Shown here piece after piece: positions 15,970-27,200 of a stretch of 34,256 nt of DNA. This DNA is from an uncultured Candidatus Altimarinota bacterium (GTDB lineage: Bacteria > Patescibacteriota > Gracilibacteria > CAIRYL01): assembly GCA_947311245.1 (NCBI GenBank), contig CAMZKJ010000001.1:1-34256 (forward strand). Reading direction: 5' to 3'. Under the pieces are notes generated by a model. It was not told the origin of the DNA, ran no database searches, and saw only the letters and a program-made list of their open reading frames with translations. How positions within the stretch are numbered: the first letter of the stretch is position 1; every line of letters starts with the position of its first letter. Both the position numbers and the translations under genes were made by a program.

Positions 15970-18900
15970 ATGTTTGGATCTCTCTCAAAATTTTTTCTTG
16001 AAAATAAAGCTCTCTCATGGCTTGTTATAATTTTTATTATTATAATTGGAGCATTTGGATTTTTAAAAATGCCTCAACAGTATAATCCCGAAGTAACACT
16101 TCCTGCATTTACCGTACAAACAGAATTTGCAGGTGCAACAGCACAAGAAGTTCAAGAATTTGTAACAAATGAAATAGAAGAAAAATTAGCCGAGATAAAA
16201 GGTGTCGATTCAATTTCATCTCAATCGTTTGAAGGAGGTGTATCTATCGTACGAGTAGAATTTTTAGTTGGAGAAGATTTAGAAAATTCAAAAGTAAAAA
16301 TTTTTTCTAAAATAAGTGAAAATTTAGATTTAGCAAAAAATCCCAATATTTCTCAACCCCTCATAAAAACTATTTCACCAGATGATATTGCGATTGGAGT
16401 GTGGTCACTTACATCAACACAAATTTCGACTAATGCAATGCGAGAAAAAGCAATTGTAATGAGTAAAGAGTTGCAAAAAATTGAAGGAATCGCCAATGTT
16501 TCGGTTACTGGAGGAGAAAGAAAAGCATTAAAAATTATTGTTGATCCAGAAAAATTAAAAGCACAAAATTTATCTTTAGATGAAGTTGCAAATGCATTAA
16601 AAATGAATAATGGCCGAGCAGTTATAGGAAATTTACGAACAAAAAAATTCTTACATGAAATAGAAATAGATACAGAAATTAATTCTGCAGAAAAAGCAAA
16701 AGATATTGTTATCGGAAATGGAATAACCCTAGGTGATATTGCTATTATTAAAAATGGATACACAGAACAAACCTCATATACAACTCTTTTTCATAAAAAT
16801 CAGCTTCATAATCAAGACGCAATATTTTTATCTATTGCAAAAAGAAAAGGAGAAAATACATCTGCGGTAATGAATAGAGTTTTTAAAAAAATACAAGAAC
16901 TTTCTGCTAAACCAGAAAATAAAAATATAACACTTCAAAATATAAGAAATACTGCAAAAATTGCAGAAGATTCAATATTTGGACTTGGTTCAAACCTTAT
17001 CCAAAGTATTGTAATTGTAATGCTTGTTTTAATGATATTTTTAGGAGGACGAGCCGCCTCACTCGTTGCTATTGCAATTCCACTTTCTTTATTCATGGTA
17101 TTTTTTGTAGGACTCATGGGAGACCAAACGATAAATAAAGTAACACTGTTTGCACTTATTTTATCACTTGGACTATTGGTTGATTCAGCCACTGTAGTTG
17201 TTGAAAATATTTACAGACATATGCAAATGAAAGATGAAAGAGATAATATTCAAAAAATTGCAGATGCTGTTCAAGAAGTAGGAGTTGGACTCTTTTTATC
17301 AACGCTCACTTCTGTAATTGTATTTTTACCACTCACACAAATATCTGGAATGATGGGGGCATATATGGGACCTCTTGCCTTTTTTGTTCCTGCTGCACTC
17401 ATTTGTTCTCTTTTTATCGCATATGTTATTACACCTTTTCTCTCTCAATATTTTTTCACATATAATAAAACAAAAAACACAGACAATACAAAAAATATAA
17501 CATTAACATCTGGAGAAAAAATCCCCCCTGCAGATATTTCAAATATTTCAGAAAATAAAATTTCAAAATTTGAACAATTTCAAAATTGGTACGGAAATAC
17601 AATTCAAAATATTTTAGAAAGTAATGCAAAACAAAAATCTATACTATTTATAGTTTTTTCCGCCCTTATTGGTGTCTTTATTTTTATTCCTCTTCAACTT
17701 GTTCATTTTCAAATGCTTCCAAAAGCAGACAATAAAACACTCTGGGTAACAATAGATAAAGAAGAAGGAACCAGTAGCGATGAAACACAAAAATTTGCTA
17801 TAGCAATTCAAAAAATAATTACACAACTCCCCAATATAGAAAGTATTTCCATGTTCACAGGAAAATCTCCTGTTGTAGACTTTAATGGATTATTTCGCGG
17901 ATTTTCGGGTAGAAATTCCGAACATCAAGCAAGTCTACTTGTTAGCTTTACAGATGACAAAGAAAAAACATCTGAAGAAAAAGCTATAAATATTCGTAAA
18001 AAAATCCATAATTTATCTCTCTCGGAAAATGCAATAGTTCGAGTAGTAGAAGACCCACCAGGTCCTCCTGTTTTTTCAACATTAGTTATTCGAGTTCTTT
18101 CTGAAGATTCTGAATCTCAAAATAATATCCGTAAATTCTTAGAAAAAATTCTGCATAAAACAGATGGGGTTGTAGATATAGATTCTTCACATCAGCATTT
18201 ATACCCTCGAACGACACTTGTTATAGATCACAAAAAAGCAAAATTAAATAATCTTTCTGCATATTCTGTATATACTGCGTTAAATTTAGCAGTAAAACCA
18301 TCTATAATTTCAACTTTTTCCGTTGATTCTGCAAAAGAACAATCAGTTGTAGAGTTTTCTATTCCACAAAATAAAAGAGAAAAAATATCGGATATAACAA
18401 AAATATCAGTAAAAAATTCACTTGGGAAATTAGTCCCTATTTCTGCTGTAACAAAAGAAATAAAAAATTCTTCAACCCAAGTTTTATTGAAAAATGATCA
18501 TAGGCTTGAATCTGAGATATATGCAGAAATGGAAAATAGAAGTGTTATATATGCAGTAATAGATATTATATTTGCAATATATGAAGACACTCATAGTGAA
18601 ACAATTTCTATTGAAAATTTTTCACTATACGGGATTGACGTACGAGACAAAAAAACAGGCGAAAAAGTGAGAATTGAATGGGGTGGAGAATTTAAAATGA
18701 CTCTTGATAATTTTCGAGATTTATTAATTGCTCTATCTATTGCATTTGCATTCGTATACGCAATTTTAGTAGGACAATTTAAATCGTTTATTATTCCACT
18801 TTTAATTATGGCAACTGTTCCACTTGCATTTTTAGGAATTTTACCTGGATTTGCAATTTTAGATGCATTAAATGGTACATTTTTAACTGCAACCGCCCTG

Positions 18901-19209
18901 ATTGGGTTTATTGCTTTACTTGGAATTGTAGTAAATAATGCTATTATTTATTTAGAGTATTTAGAAATTTTAAAAATACAAGGAATGGGATTAAAACAAG
19001 CATTGGTTGAAACAGGAAAAACACGACTGAGACCAATATTACTTACATCTATGACAACAGTTCTTGGTTCTCTTACCATTGCAGGAGACCCTGTTTGGTC
19101 TGGATTAGCATGGTCGATTATTTTTGGATTATCATTTTCTGCGATATTAACACTAGGGATTTTTCCAATTTTATATTATAGAAATCAAAAAAAGATTTGG
19201 AAAAAATAA
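15970..19209 (+). CDS. RND-superfamily efflux permease (AcrB/HAE-like)
   Basis: 1079 residues with the two-fold RND layout: TM1 near residue 15-33 (LSWLVIIFIIIIGAFGFLKM), a periplasmic/extracytoplasmic porter loop, six helices around 335-480, TM7 near 555-575, a second large loop and five helices to the end. The porter loop begins PQQYNPEVTLPAF like HAE-type pumps. In the fourth helix the proton-relay pair is D405-S406 (LVDSATVVVENIYRHM) where AcrB has Asp-Asp, and the tenth-helix region reads GIVVNNAII (N989) where AcrB has Lys. No membrane-fusion or outer-membrane partner gene is adjacent. It may export lipids or drugs or act in envelope maintenance of a cell lacking a classical outer membrane; the substrate is unknown. 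Confidence 0.92.
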   Translation: MFGSLSKFFLENKALSWLVIIFIIIIGAFGFLKMPQQYNPEVTLPAFTVQTEFAGATAQEVQEFVTNEIEEKLAEIKGVDSISSQSFEGGVSIVRVEFLVGEDLENSKVKIFSKISENLDLAKNPNISQPLIKTISPDDIAIGVWSLTSTQISTNAMREKAIVMSKELQKIEGIANVSVTGGERKALKIIVDPEKLKAQNLSLDEVANALKMNNGRAVIGNLRTKKFLHEIEIDTEINSAEKAKDIVIGNGITLGDIAIIKNGYTEQTSYTTLFHKNQLHNQDAIFLSIAKRKGENTSAVMNRVFKKIQELSAKPENKNITLQNIRNTAKIAEDSIFGLGSNLIQSIVIVMLVLMIFLGGRAASLVAIAIPLSLFMVFFVGLMGDQTINKVTLFALILSLGLLVDSATVVVENIYRHMQMKDERDNIQKIADAVQEVGVGLFLSTLTSVIVFLPLTQISGMMGAYMGPLAFFVPAALICSLFIAYVITPFLSQYFFTYNKTKNTDNTKNITLTSGEKIPPADISNISENKISKFEQFQNWYGNTIQNILESNAKQKSILFIVFSALIGVFIFIPLQLVHFQMLPKADNKTLWVTIDKEEGTSSDETQKFAIAIQKIITQLPNIESISMFTGKSPVVDFNGLFRGFSGRNSEHQASLLVSFTDDKEKTSEEKAINIRKKIHNLSLSENAIVRVVEDPPGPPVFSTLVIRVLSEDSESQNNIRKFLEKILHKTDGVVDIDSSHQHLYPRTTLVIDHKKAKLNNLSAYSVYTALNLAVKPSIISTFSVDSAKEQSVVEFSIPQNKREKISDITKISVKNSLGKLVPISAVTKEIKNSSTQVLLKNDHRLESEIYAEMENRSVIYAVIDIIFAIYEDTHSETISIENFSLYGIDVRDKKTGEKVRIEWGGEFKMTLDNFRDLLIALSIAFAFVYAILVGQFKSFIIPLLIMATVPLAFLGILPGFAILDALNGTFLTATALIGFIALLGIVVNNAIIYLEYLEILKIQGMGLKQALVETGKTRLRPILLTSMTTVLGSLTIAGDPVWSGLAWSIIFGLSFSAILTLGIFPILYYRNQKKIWKK

Positions 19210-19313
19210 CAGTACAATTTTCAATTATACTAATACAATCAAAAATGCTACAATTTTCACGCTGTATCATACACTGTTGCAGTATATAAAAATCTTAAAT
19301 TATTTATAAAAAC

Positions 19314-20876
19314 ATGACAGATATAATCACCGTGATAGCCAGCCTATCAACCCTTCTTATAGGGGCTTTTATTGGATTTTACTATTCAAAAAAACAAGCA
19401 ATTACAAAAAAAAATCTTGAACTTACAAATGCACTACTAGAACAAGAGCGAGCAATTGCAATTGCTGAAAAACAATTATTAAAAATTGAGAAAGAAGCCG
19501 ATAAAAAAGAACGAGATGCTGAACGAAAAGCTGAAAAATTAATTTCATCAGCACAATATACAATAGATAAAAAAGAACGAGAATTAGAAAAAGAACTCGC
19601 AAGACTAGAAGAAAGAGAAAAATCTTTAGACTCAAAAGTAAGTGATATAGAAGCACAACGGTCTCGAGTTGATGCCTTACGAGATGAAATTTCTGCTGAA
19701 AAAGAAGAACTAACAAATATAATAGCTGAAGAAGTTATAAAACTACAAGCTATTGCTGGACTCACTGAAGAAGAAGCAAAAGAACAATTATTTCAAAAAA
19801 TTGAAACACAATCTGAACAAGATTTGGTAAACAAAATGTACAGAATGAAGGCAAAATTAAATGCCACTCTTGAAGAAGAAGCAAAAAATATTATTGTACA
19901 CAGTATTCAACGTTTAGCATCAGATGTAACTGTAGAATCGACTATTACAGAAGTATCACTTGCGAATGATGATATGAAAGGACGAATTATTGGACGAGAA
20001 GGACGAAATATAAATGCTTTAGAGCGAACCCTAGGAGTTGGAGTTATTATTGACGATACTCCAAATATTGTAACACTTTCTTCTTTTGACCCTCTTCGAC
20101 GATTTATTGCATCGAAAGTTTTAACAGAATTATTAATTGATGGTCGAATTACACCAGCACGAATTGAAGAAATTTTACAACAAAAAACAAAAGAAGTTGA
20201 TTTAATGATTCAAAAACTAGGAGAAGATGCAATTTTTGAAACAGGAGTTACAGGAGTTCCACCAGAAATTGCGAAAGTATTAGGACGACTTCATTTTCGA
20301 ACATCGTATGGACAAAATGTTTTACGACATTCTATAGAATGTGCATTTGTTGCCGAACAAATTGCAATAATGATTGGAGCTGATAGTGAATTAGCAAAAA
20401 AAGCTGCCTTATTACATGATTTAGGAAAAACACTTTCTCATGAAATTGGCGGGAAACATGCATTACTTTCAGGAGAAATTGCTCGTAAATTTGGATTAAA
20501 TGAAAAACTTGTTCATGCAATAGAAGCCCACCATGAAGATATTCCTCTGCAATCTGCAGAAGCATATATTGTGCAAGCTGCCGATGCAATTTCAGCATCT
20601 CGACCAGGAGCTCGAAGAGAAACATCAGAAAAATTTATCAAAAGAATGATAGAATTAGAAGGAATTGCTACTTCATACAAAGGAGTAAATAAATGTTTCG
20701 CAATGTCTGCCGGAAGAGAAATGTGGGTATTTGTAGACCCAAAACAAATAAATGACTTAAAAGCTCAGCAACTTTCTCAAAATATTTCACGACGAATAGA
20801 AAAAGACATGCAATATCCAGGAGAAGTAAAAGTTGTACTTATTCGAGAAAATAGATATACAACTACCGCTAAATAA
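19314..20876 (+). CDS. rny: Ribonuclease Y
   Basis: 520 residues, matching RNase Y. An N-terminal membrane anchor (about 5-24, IASLSTLLIGAFIGFYYS) is followed by a long charged coiled coil (about 35-185, Lys/Glu/Arg-rich), a KH RNA-binding domain with the G-x-x-G-type loop GRIIGREGRNINALE near 222-236, and an HD phosphodiesterase domain with LLHDLGK near 366-372 and later GxHALLSGEIA and AHHED histidines as metal ligands. It is the membrane-bound endonuclease that starts mRNA decay. First gene of a four-gene plus-strand group. Spacing to the next gene is 15 bases, suggesting co-transcription. Confidence 0.95.
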   Translation: MTDIITVIASLSTLLIGAFIGFYYSKKQAITKKNLELTNALLEQERAIAIAEKQLLKIEKEADKKERDAERKAEKLISSAQYTIDKKERELEKELARLEEREKSLDSKVSDIEAQRSRVDALRDEISAEKEELTNIIAEEVIKLQAIAGLTEEEAKEQLFQKIETQSEQDLVNKMYRMKAKLNATLEEEAKNIIVHSIQRLASDVTVESTITEVSLANDDMKGRIIGREGRNINALERTLGVGVIIDDTPNIVTLSSFDPLRRFIASKVLTELLIDGRITPARIEEILQQKTKEVDLMIQKLGEDAIFETGVTGVPPEIAKVLGRLHFRTSYGQNVLRHSIECAFVAEQIAIMIGADSELAKKAALLHDLGKTLSHEIGGKHALLSGEIARKFGLNEKLVHAIEAHHEDIPLQSAEAYIVQAADAISASRPGARRETSEKFIKRMIELEGIATSYKGVNKCFAMSAGREMWVFVDPKQINDLKAQQLSQNISRRIEKDMQYPGEVKVVLIRENRYTTTAK

Positions 20877-20891
20877 TTTTATCAGGCAATC

Positions 20892-21914
20892 ATGGGGATA
20901 AAAGGAGAAGGAATAAAAAAAATAGTATTAAGCCCAGAAGATATAATAAAAAAAGAACAATCTGTAAGAGAGAGAGAAAAACAGAGGAAGCAAGCAGTAG
21001 AAAAATATCGAAAACTTGGAATTTCTGCGGACTTAAATACTATAGATTATGCCTTACACGGCATGAAGAAAAATAAATCAGCACCTCTCCCCGAAATTGT
21101 TCGAGTTGAGAATGAAACTATTAGCCCAGAAAAATATCCAATTTTAAAAAAAATATATGGAAATTTTGAGCCATTTCAACAAGAAATAATTATTCTTAAA
21201 AATTCAAGAGACTATGCAATAACAGTTTATAATATTGACAAACCAACTGCTCTAGTAAGTTTATCTGAAAATACATTAACCAAAAAGGTTAAACTAAACG
21301 AATTCTCCCACTGTGTATTTCAACGATTATACCAGGATGAAAAAATGCCTCAATCATACTCTCAAAAAGAATATAAATTTAAACCTCTACTAAAAGCTTT
21401 AAATATAAAAAAAGTATCAATAACAGATATAAATGAACTACTTTCTGATGTTGCATCCTTTAATACCAAACAAGACCCCAACGAATTAAGTGAATTTGAC
21501 AGACTCAACCATATTCTTAAAAATTTCAACCTATTAAACAATACAACTTTTAGTGAATTTAAAAATACTAAAAATTTAATTTTACAACATGACAAAGAGT
21601 ATGAAAATTCTCTTCTTAATAAATTAAAAACAAACTCGTTAAGATCAGGATTAACACAGCACGAGGATACAATCGGTAATGCACTCAATAAGCAATACCA
21701 AGCTCTAAACCCATTTGAAAATAGCAAAATACAAACAAAGCTAAACAATCATGGATATGGACTAACTATACAATTTTTTTACTACCTAACTAAAGAATTA
21801 CATATACCTGAAGCTGATATACCTAAAGCATATCTAGAAATGAAAAAAGAATTAATTCCTTTATTAGAAGAAGGGAAAAAGAGAGGAAGAAGAAGGGAGG
21901 AAGAATCAAAATAA
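20892..21914 (+). CDS. Unknown protein between rny and the flippase gene
   Basis: 340 residues, no family recognised. The first ~45 residues are Lys/Glu/Arg-rich and probably helical (IIKKEQSVREREKQRKQ), resembling a coiled coil; no transmembrane segment or signal peptide is visible. The centre is mixed alpha/beta with Asn/Lys-rich stretches, and the C-terminus is very basic then acidic (KKRGRRREEESK). The first codons hold an AGGAG sequence, but it falls inside the gene and does not decide a start; the ATG at 20892 lies 15 bases after the rny stop. The flippase gene begins 16 bases after the stop, so it probably belongs to this operon. It might act with RNase Y or in surface polysaccharide synthesis, but nothing in the sequence says which. 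Confidence 0.7.
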   Translation: MGIKGEGIKKIVLSPEDIIKKEQSVREREKQRKQAVEKYRKLGISADLNTIDYALHGMKKNKSAPLPEIVRVENETISPEKYPILKKIYGNFEPFQQEIIILKNSRDYAITVYNIDKPTALVSLSENTLTKKVKLNEFSHCVFQRLYQDEKMPQSYSQKEYKFKPLLKALNIKKVSITDINELLSDVASFNTKQDPNELSEFDRLNHILKNFNLLNNTTFSEFKNTKNLILQHDKEYENSLLNKLKTNSLRSGLTQHEDTIGNALNKQYQALNPFENSKIQTKLNNHGYGLTIQFFYYLTKELHIPEADIPKAYLEMKKELIPLLEEGKKRGRRREEESK

Positions 21915-21930
21915 TTAAATAAAGCTACCA

Positions 21931-23520
21931 ATGTCTACTGCTAAAAAAATTCTTACGAATACTATTGTTCAAATTGCTGGAAAACTCATTACAGCGGTCA
22001 TAGCACTTGCAACAGTAAATATTTTATCTCGATATTTTTCAACTAGTGAATTTGGAGATTATGGAACAATATATGAATATTTAGCACTATTTGGAGCAAT
22101 TTCAGATATGGGTATTTATACTCTTATGCTGAGAGAGATGTCAAAAACAGAGGTAAATACTGCTAAATTATACGCGAGAGGAAGTATACTACGCATTATA
22201 ATAACTGCAATTTCTATGCTTTTTGCCATAGGAATTGCTTTTTTTATCCCTGCATATTTATTCACAAATATTCCACTCGGAGTTGTAATTGCAGCAATTG
22301 GAACATTTTTTATATTAATGAGTGGGACTGTTTCGGTTGTTTTACAGTATGCATTAAAAATGCAAAATTATGCATATGCTCTTATTACTGGAAAAATATT
22401 TACGTTTTTAGGAGTAGTTGCAATAACACAATATTTTTACCCTGTGGTAGATAATATTCATACAGGAGGCAATGCTCCATTTTTTTGGATTTTATTCCTT
22501 GGACTATTGGGAAGTTTTATAATAATGGGAATTACCTATTTTTTTGCTGAAAAAGAAATATTATTAAAAATTACAAAAACAAGCTTTATATTATCGGAAC
22601 GAAATAAATTAAAAAAATTATTTTTAGATGCTCTTCCGTTTGGAATTTCAATGTTTCTCACAACATTTTATTTCAGAATGGGATTCTTATTATTGGGATG
22701 GTTATTACCACGATCTGAAAACAATTCAGATATTGGAGGTGAAGCAATATGTAATGCTGAATTTTGTGGAGATTTAGAATCTGCTAAATATTTAGTCGCA
22801 TTACGAATGATGGAAGTCTTACTGTATTTCCCAATGTTTTTCATGAATTCACTCCTTCCACATTTAACCAAAACATTAAACCAAAAAAATTCAGAAACAT
22901 CAGAAAACAAACAAAAAACATTGTCATATTCTTTTTTATTCATGATAATAATGGCATTACCAATAGCTATTGGTGGTGTATTACTTGCTACTCCCCTTTC
23001 AGGAATATTAGCATCAGAACATTTACTAGAAACAAATTTTAGTAGTGGATCAGATACCGCCTTTTTCTTCTTAGCATTCGCATTATTTTTTGCATATTTA
23101 AATATTTTTTCATCATTTGTACTCATTGCACTCAATAATCAAAAAAAAGTTTTATATTCAAATATTATAATTGTACTCATTGGGCTTGCTCTTAATATTT
23201 ACCTTATTCCACAAATTGGATTAAAAGGTTCTGCTATTTCCACTCTCATTACAGAAATAATTTTATCATTCTTACTCTTTTATCATTTACAAAAAATTCA
23301 TAGATTTCCATTACGATATAAATATTTATTTAAAATTATTTTATCTGGAACGGTTATGGCATTATTTATATTTTTTCTAAAAGATATTATCATCTTTACT
23401 ATTGGAAAATATCTTGCAATAGTATTTTTTATGATAACATCAGGAATTATTTTTGGAGGAATTTTATATTACACAAACTTTTTCAGCAATAATATTAGAA
23501 AATTTTTAAAAAAAGATTAA
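21931..23520 (+). CDS. Polysaccharide/lipid flippase (MOP superfamily, Wzx-like)
   Basis: 529 residues with about 14 hydrophobic helices in the paired arrangement of the oligosaccharidyl-lipid flippase group. The beginning (KKILTNTIVQIAGKLITAVIALATVNILSRYFSTSEFGDY) is the usual start of these proteins, with an Arg/Tyr/Phe motif and the FGDYG turn. The short Cys-containing hydrophilic loop around 275-290 (GEAICNAEFCGDLESAKY) between two helices is an unusual extra. It probably moves lipid-linked glycan units across the membrane for surface polysaccharide. No glycosyltransferase genes lie beside it in this window; next comes a histidine phosphatase. Confidence 0.88.
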   Translation: MSTAKKILTNTIVQIAGKLITAVIALATVNILSRYFSTSEFGDYGTIYEYLALFGAISDMGIYTLMLREMSKTEVNTAKLYARGSILRIIITAISMLFAIGIAFFIPAYLFTNIPLGVVIAAIGTFFILMSGTVSVVLQYALKMQNYAYALITGKIFTFLGVVAITQYFYPVVDNIHTGGNAPFFWILFLGLLGSFIIMGITYFFAEKEILLKITKTSFILSERNKLKKLFLDALPFGISMFLTTFYFRMGFLLLGWLLPRSENNSDIGGEAICNAEFCGDLESAKYLVALRMMEVLLYFPMFFMNSLLPHLTKTLNQKNSETSENKQKTLSYSFLFMIIMALPIAIGGVLLATPLSGILASEHLLETNFSSGSDTAFFFLAFALFFAYLNIFSSFVLIALNNQKKVLYSNIIIVLIGLALNIYLIPQIGLKGSAISTLITEIILSFLLFYHLQKIHRFPLRYKYLFKIILSGTVMALFIFFLKDIIIFTIGKYLAIVFFMITSGIIFGGILYYTNFFSNNIRKFLKKD

Positions 23521-23549
23521 AAAAAACTAAAACAATAACCCAAAAAAAT

Positions 23550-24161
23550 ATGTATAGTAATATTTATATACTCAGACACGGACAAACTACTTGGAATGCA
23601 GAAAAACGGATGCAAGGAAAATCAAACGATATTCCACTTTCTGATATCGGAAAAGAACAAATGAATACAATTGGGAAATATTTACAAGAGAATACAAATA
23701 AAAACTTTATAATTGTTAGCAGTCCAATGCTACGTGCTCAACAATCTCTTAAAATCATTAATTCATACTTAAATATACCTGAACACAATATTTTTACTCT
23801 TCCCGATTTACATGAAATGAATTTTGGTGATTTTGAAGGAAAAACAAAACAAGAAGTAAAAAATCATAAATTTTTCACTCAACGAATTGAAAAAAAATGG
23901 GATACTCCATATCCAAATGGAGAGTCATATAATGATGTATATATTCGAATAAAAAATTCTGAATTAAAAAATATCTATAAAAAAACACAAAGAAAAAAAA
24001 TGCATCTTTTATGCATTGCTCATGAATCTATAAATCGTATTATTCCTCAAGTACTAACTCCAGAAATAGAAGAGAACAATATAGCCGTAAACAATAGGCA
24101 GGCTAATAATGAAATTGTAGTTATAAAAAATAATACAAGAAATAAGCTAAAAAATTTCTAA
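23550..24161 (+). CDS. Histidine phosphatase (phosphoglycerate mutase-like)
   Basis: 203 residues. The catalytic RHG motif is at the start (YILRHGQTTWN, H10 as the phosphorylated histidine), followed by the MQGKSNDIPLSDIGKEQ segment typical of cofactor-dependent phosphoglycerate mutase-like proteins. SSPMLRAQQSL near 55-65 carries the conserved Arg, HEMNFGDFEGK the acid region, and IAHES near H158 the second histidine. The product could be a sugar-phosphate or nucleotide-phosphate phosphatase rather than a true mutase. Its start is 29 bases after the flippase stop. It ends upstream of the 24216-24250 terminator, facing rpoC. Confidence 0.9.
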   Translation: MYSNIYILRHGQTTWNAEKRMQGKSNDIPLSDIGKEQMNTIGKYLQENTNKNFIIVSSPMLRAQQSLKIINSYLNIPEHNIFTLPDLHEMNFGDFEGKTKQEVKNHKFFTQRIEKKWDTPYPNGESYNDVYIRIKNSELKNIYKKTQRKKMHLLCIAHESINRIIPQVLTPEIEENNIAVNNRQANNEIVVIKNNTRNKLKNF

Positions 24162-24215
24162 AATAAACATCATAATCAATATTTATAATATTATTATATT
24201 TAATATTAAATATAA

Positions 24216-24250
24216 AAAAAAGTAACACCTATGAACGGTGTTACTTTTTT
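24216..24250. terminator. Bidirectional intrinsic terminator, rny operon / rpoC
   Basis: 14-bp perfect inverted repeat: 24216-24229 (A-run plus GTAACACC) pairs with 24237-24250 (GGTGTTAC plus T-run), 7-base loop. It sits in the convergent gap and can end both the rny operon and the rpoB-ssb-rpoC transcript. Confidence 0.9.
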
Positions 24251-24275
24251 AAAATCTAACCTATTGAAAACTTTT

Positions 24276-27200
24276 TTACACTTCTTCAGCAGTAGTATTT
24301 TCTAATTTTTCTAATGCTTTTGCTTTTTCATATTTTTTTCGGAATATTTCTCCTGCAGGAATCAATTTCCCAATAATTACATTTTCTTTTAAACCATGTA
24401 ATGTATCTTTTTTACCAGAGATAGAAGCGTCTACAAGAACTCGTATTGTCTCTTGGAACGATGCAGCAGATAACCATGAATCTGTAGTTAATGCACTTCG
24501 CGTAAGACCAAGAAGTTGTCTTTCAAATACTGGAGCTTTTTTATCTGGATTATTTTTAATAAATTTAAGAATTTTATAATAATCTGTTAGTTCTCCATTT
24601 ACTAAATCTGTATAATCCCCTTTATCTACTACTCGAATTCGAGAAAACATTTCTCGAACAATAACTTCCATATGTTTATCATGGATAGTTTGCCCTTGAG
24701 AAGCATAAATTCCTTGAATTTCTCGTGTAATATATCTCTGAACTGTTGCAAAATTTGTTTGTTGCAATAACTCTCGAAGATTGAAATGCCCAGAAATTAA
24801 TGGATCCCCCGCTTTAATCATTTGACCGTCTTCTACTAAGAAATTTTCATTTCCTTCAAATTCATACTGATCAGAGATTTTTTCATCATGTTTTACAATA
24901 ATTTCATGTTCTGTAACTTTTTCTACAGTACCAGGATAATTTACTCGCATAATTGTTGTTCCTTTTGCAAGAATTTTTCCAGATTTTACAACATCTCCTT
25001 CCGAAACTAAAACTTTCATCACAGAGAAAATTGGATATACATCTTGCCCCTTTTCTTGTGCTTCAATATAAATAGTTACAGAAGTATTTGTTCTTTCAAA
25101 TCGTACCTTTCCATTAATTTTTGATAGTATTGCAGGAGTTTTTGGATTTCGAGCTTCAAATAATTCTTCCACCCGTGAAAGCCCTTGTGTAATATCATTT
25201 CCAGCATCTGCAACTCCCCCCATATGGAAAGTCCGCATAGTAAGCTGTGTTCCAGGTTCACCAATAGATTGAGCCGCAATAATTCCAACAGGTGTTCCTA
25301 TTTTTACATGTTTATCATCTCCTAAATCTCGACCATAACATTTTTGACATACCCCTTTTTCAACCGTACAATCAAGAATTGCTCGAATATTAACAGTATT
25401 AATTTCTTTTTCATTAATAACTTTTAACATAGCTCTATCAATTTCTTGATTTCGCACACCAATCACTTCTCCATCTGCATCTGCTAAATCTTCTACAAGA
25501 TGTCGCCCAAGAAGTCGTTGATCAAAAGTAACTCCCAATGCTTTTGCATCTGCTCGTGTAATTTCATATGGAAAATCATTTCCACAATCTTCTTCTCTAA
25601 TAATTGTATCTTGAACAGAATCTACAAGACGACGAGTTAAGTACCCTGCTTCTGCTGTTTTTAAGGCAGTATCAGATTTTCCTTTTCGCCCCCCATGAGT
25701 TGCAATAAAATATTCTACGATAGAAAATCCTCCTTTTAAATTCGATTTAATAGGAAGTTCAATAGTTCGTCCTCCCGGATTTGCTACCAAACCTTTCATT
25801 CCACACATCTGAGTAATTTGCCCCCAGTTACCCCGAGCTCCAGAGTCAATCATATAATAAATATGATTTTCTGGATCTTTTTTAAATTCTTTTACCATGG
25901 ATGCTGATATCTCAATTTTTGCATCAGCCCAAATTTTAATTGAATGAGTATATCGTTCATCATCAGATAATAACCCTTTTTTATACGCATCTGTTACCTT
26001 TTCTAAAAGGACTGTTGATTTATCTAGAATAACATGTCTCTCTTCTGGAACAACCATATCGTTCATACCAATAGAAAGACCAGATTTTGTAGAATATTTA
26101 AATCCTAACTCTTTAATATTATCTGCAAATTCTACAACTCTTTCTGGTGAAACCTTTTCAAAAATTTCTGTAAATAACGCATCAATTGCTTTATTTTTAA
26201 ATACTTCATTTCTATACCCTAATTCATCTGGAATAATTGCATTAAAAACAGCTCGACCATACGAAGTATTTTCAATAATTTCACCATTTAATCGAATAGA
26301 AACTCTCGCTTGAATATCAAGAAGACCTGTATCATATGCATATTTTGCCTCTTCCATCGAACCATATATATTCCCCTCTCCTTTACGACCATCATGAATA
26401 GTCGTAATATAATATGACCCAAGAACCATATCTTGACTCGGAGTAATAATTGGATTTCCTGCAGATAATTTCAAAATATTTGTTGTTGCAAGCATCAACT
26501 CTTTTGCTTCTTTTTGTGCCTCTTCAGATAAAGGAAGATGAACAGCCATTTGATCTCCATCAAAATCGGCATTATACGCAGCACACACAAGAGGATGAAT
26601 TTGAATTGCTCGTCCTTCAATTAACACTGGAGAAAAAGCTTGAATACCAAGTCTATGTAAGGTTGGTGCTCGATTCAATAATACATATTTTTCTGAAATA
26701 ATCTCTTCTAATAAATCCCAAACGATTCCTGCATTTGAAGCAATAATTTTTTCTGCTCCTTTTACATTATGCGTATATTCATTTTGAATTAATGCTCCAA
26801 TTACAAATGGTTTAAATAATTTTAATCCCATGATTTTTGGAATACCACATTGATGAAGTTTTAATTGCGGACCAACTACAATTACAGACCGACCAGAATA
26901 ATCTACACGTTTCCCCAAAAGATTTTGACGAAATCGACCTTGTTTTCCTTTCAACATATCTGAAAGAGATTTTAATTGTCGTTTATCCGAAGCAAATGCA
27001 ACTCGACCAGAACGCGGAGAATTATTTAAAAGCGTATCAACCGCCTCTTGAAGCATTCGTTTTTCATTTCGACAAATAACTTCAGGAGCTCCAATAGAGA
27101 GTAATCGTTTCAAACGATTATTACGGTTAATAATTCTTCTATATAAATCATTTAAATCTGATGCAGCAAATCGCCCTCCATCAAGCTGAACCATAGGTCT

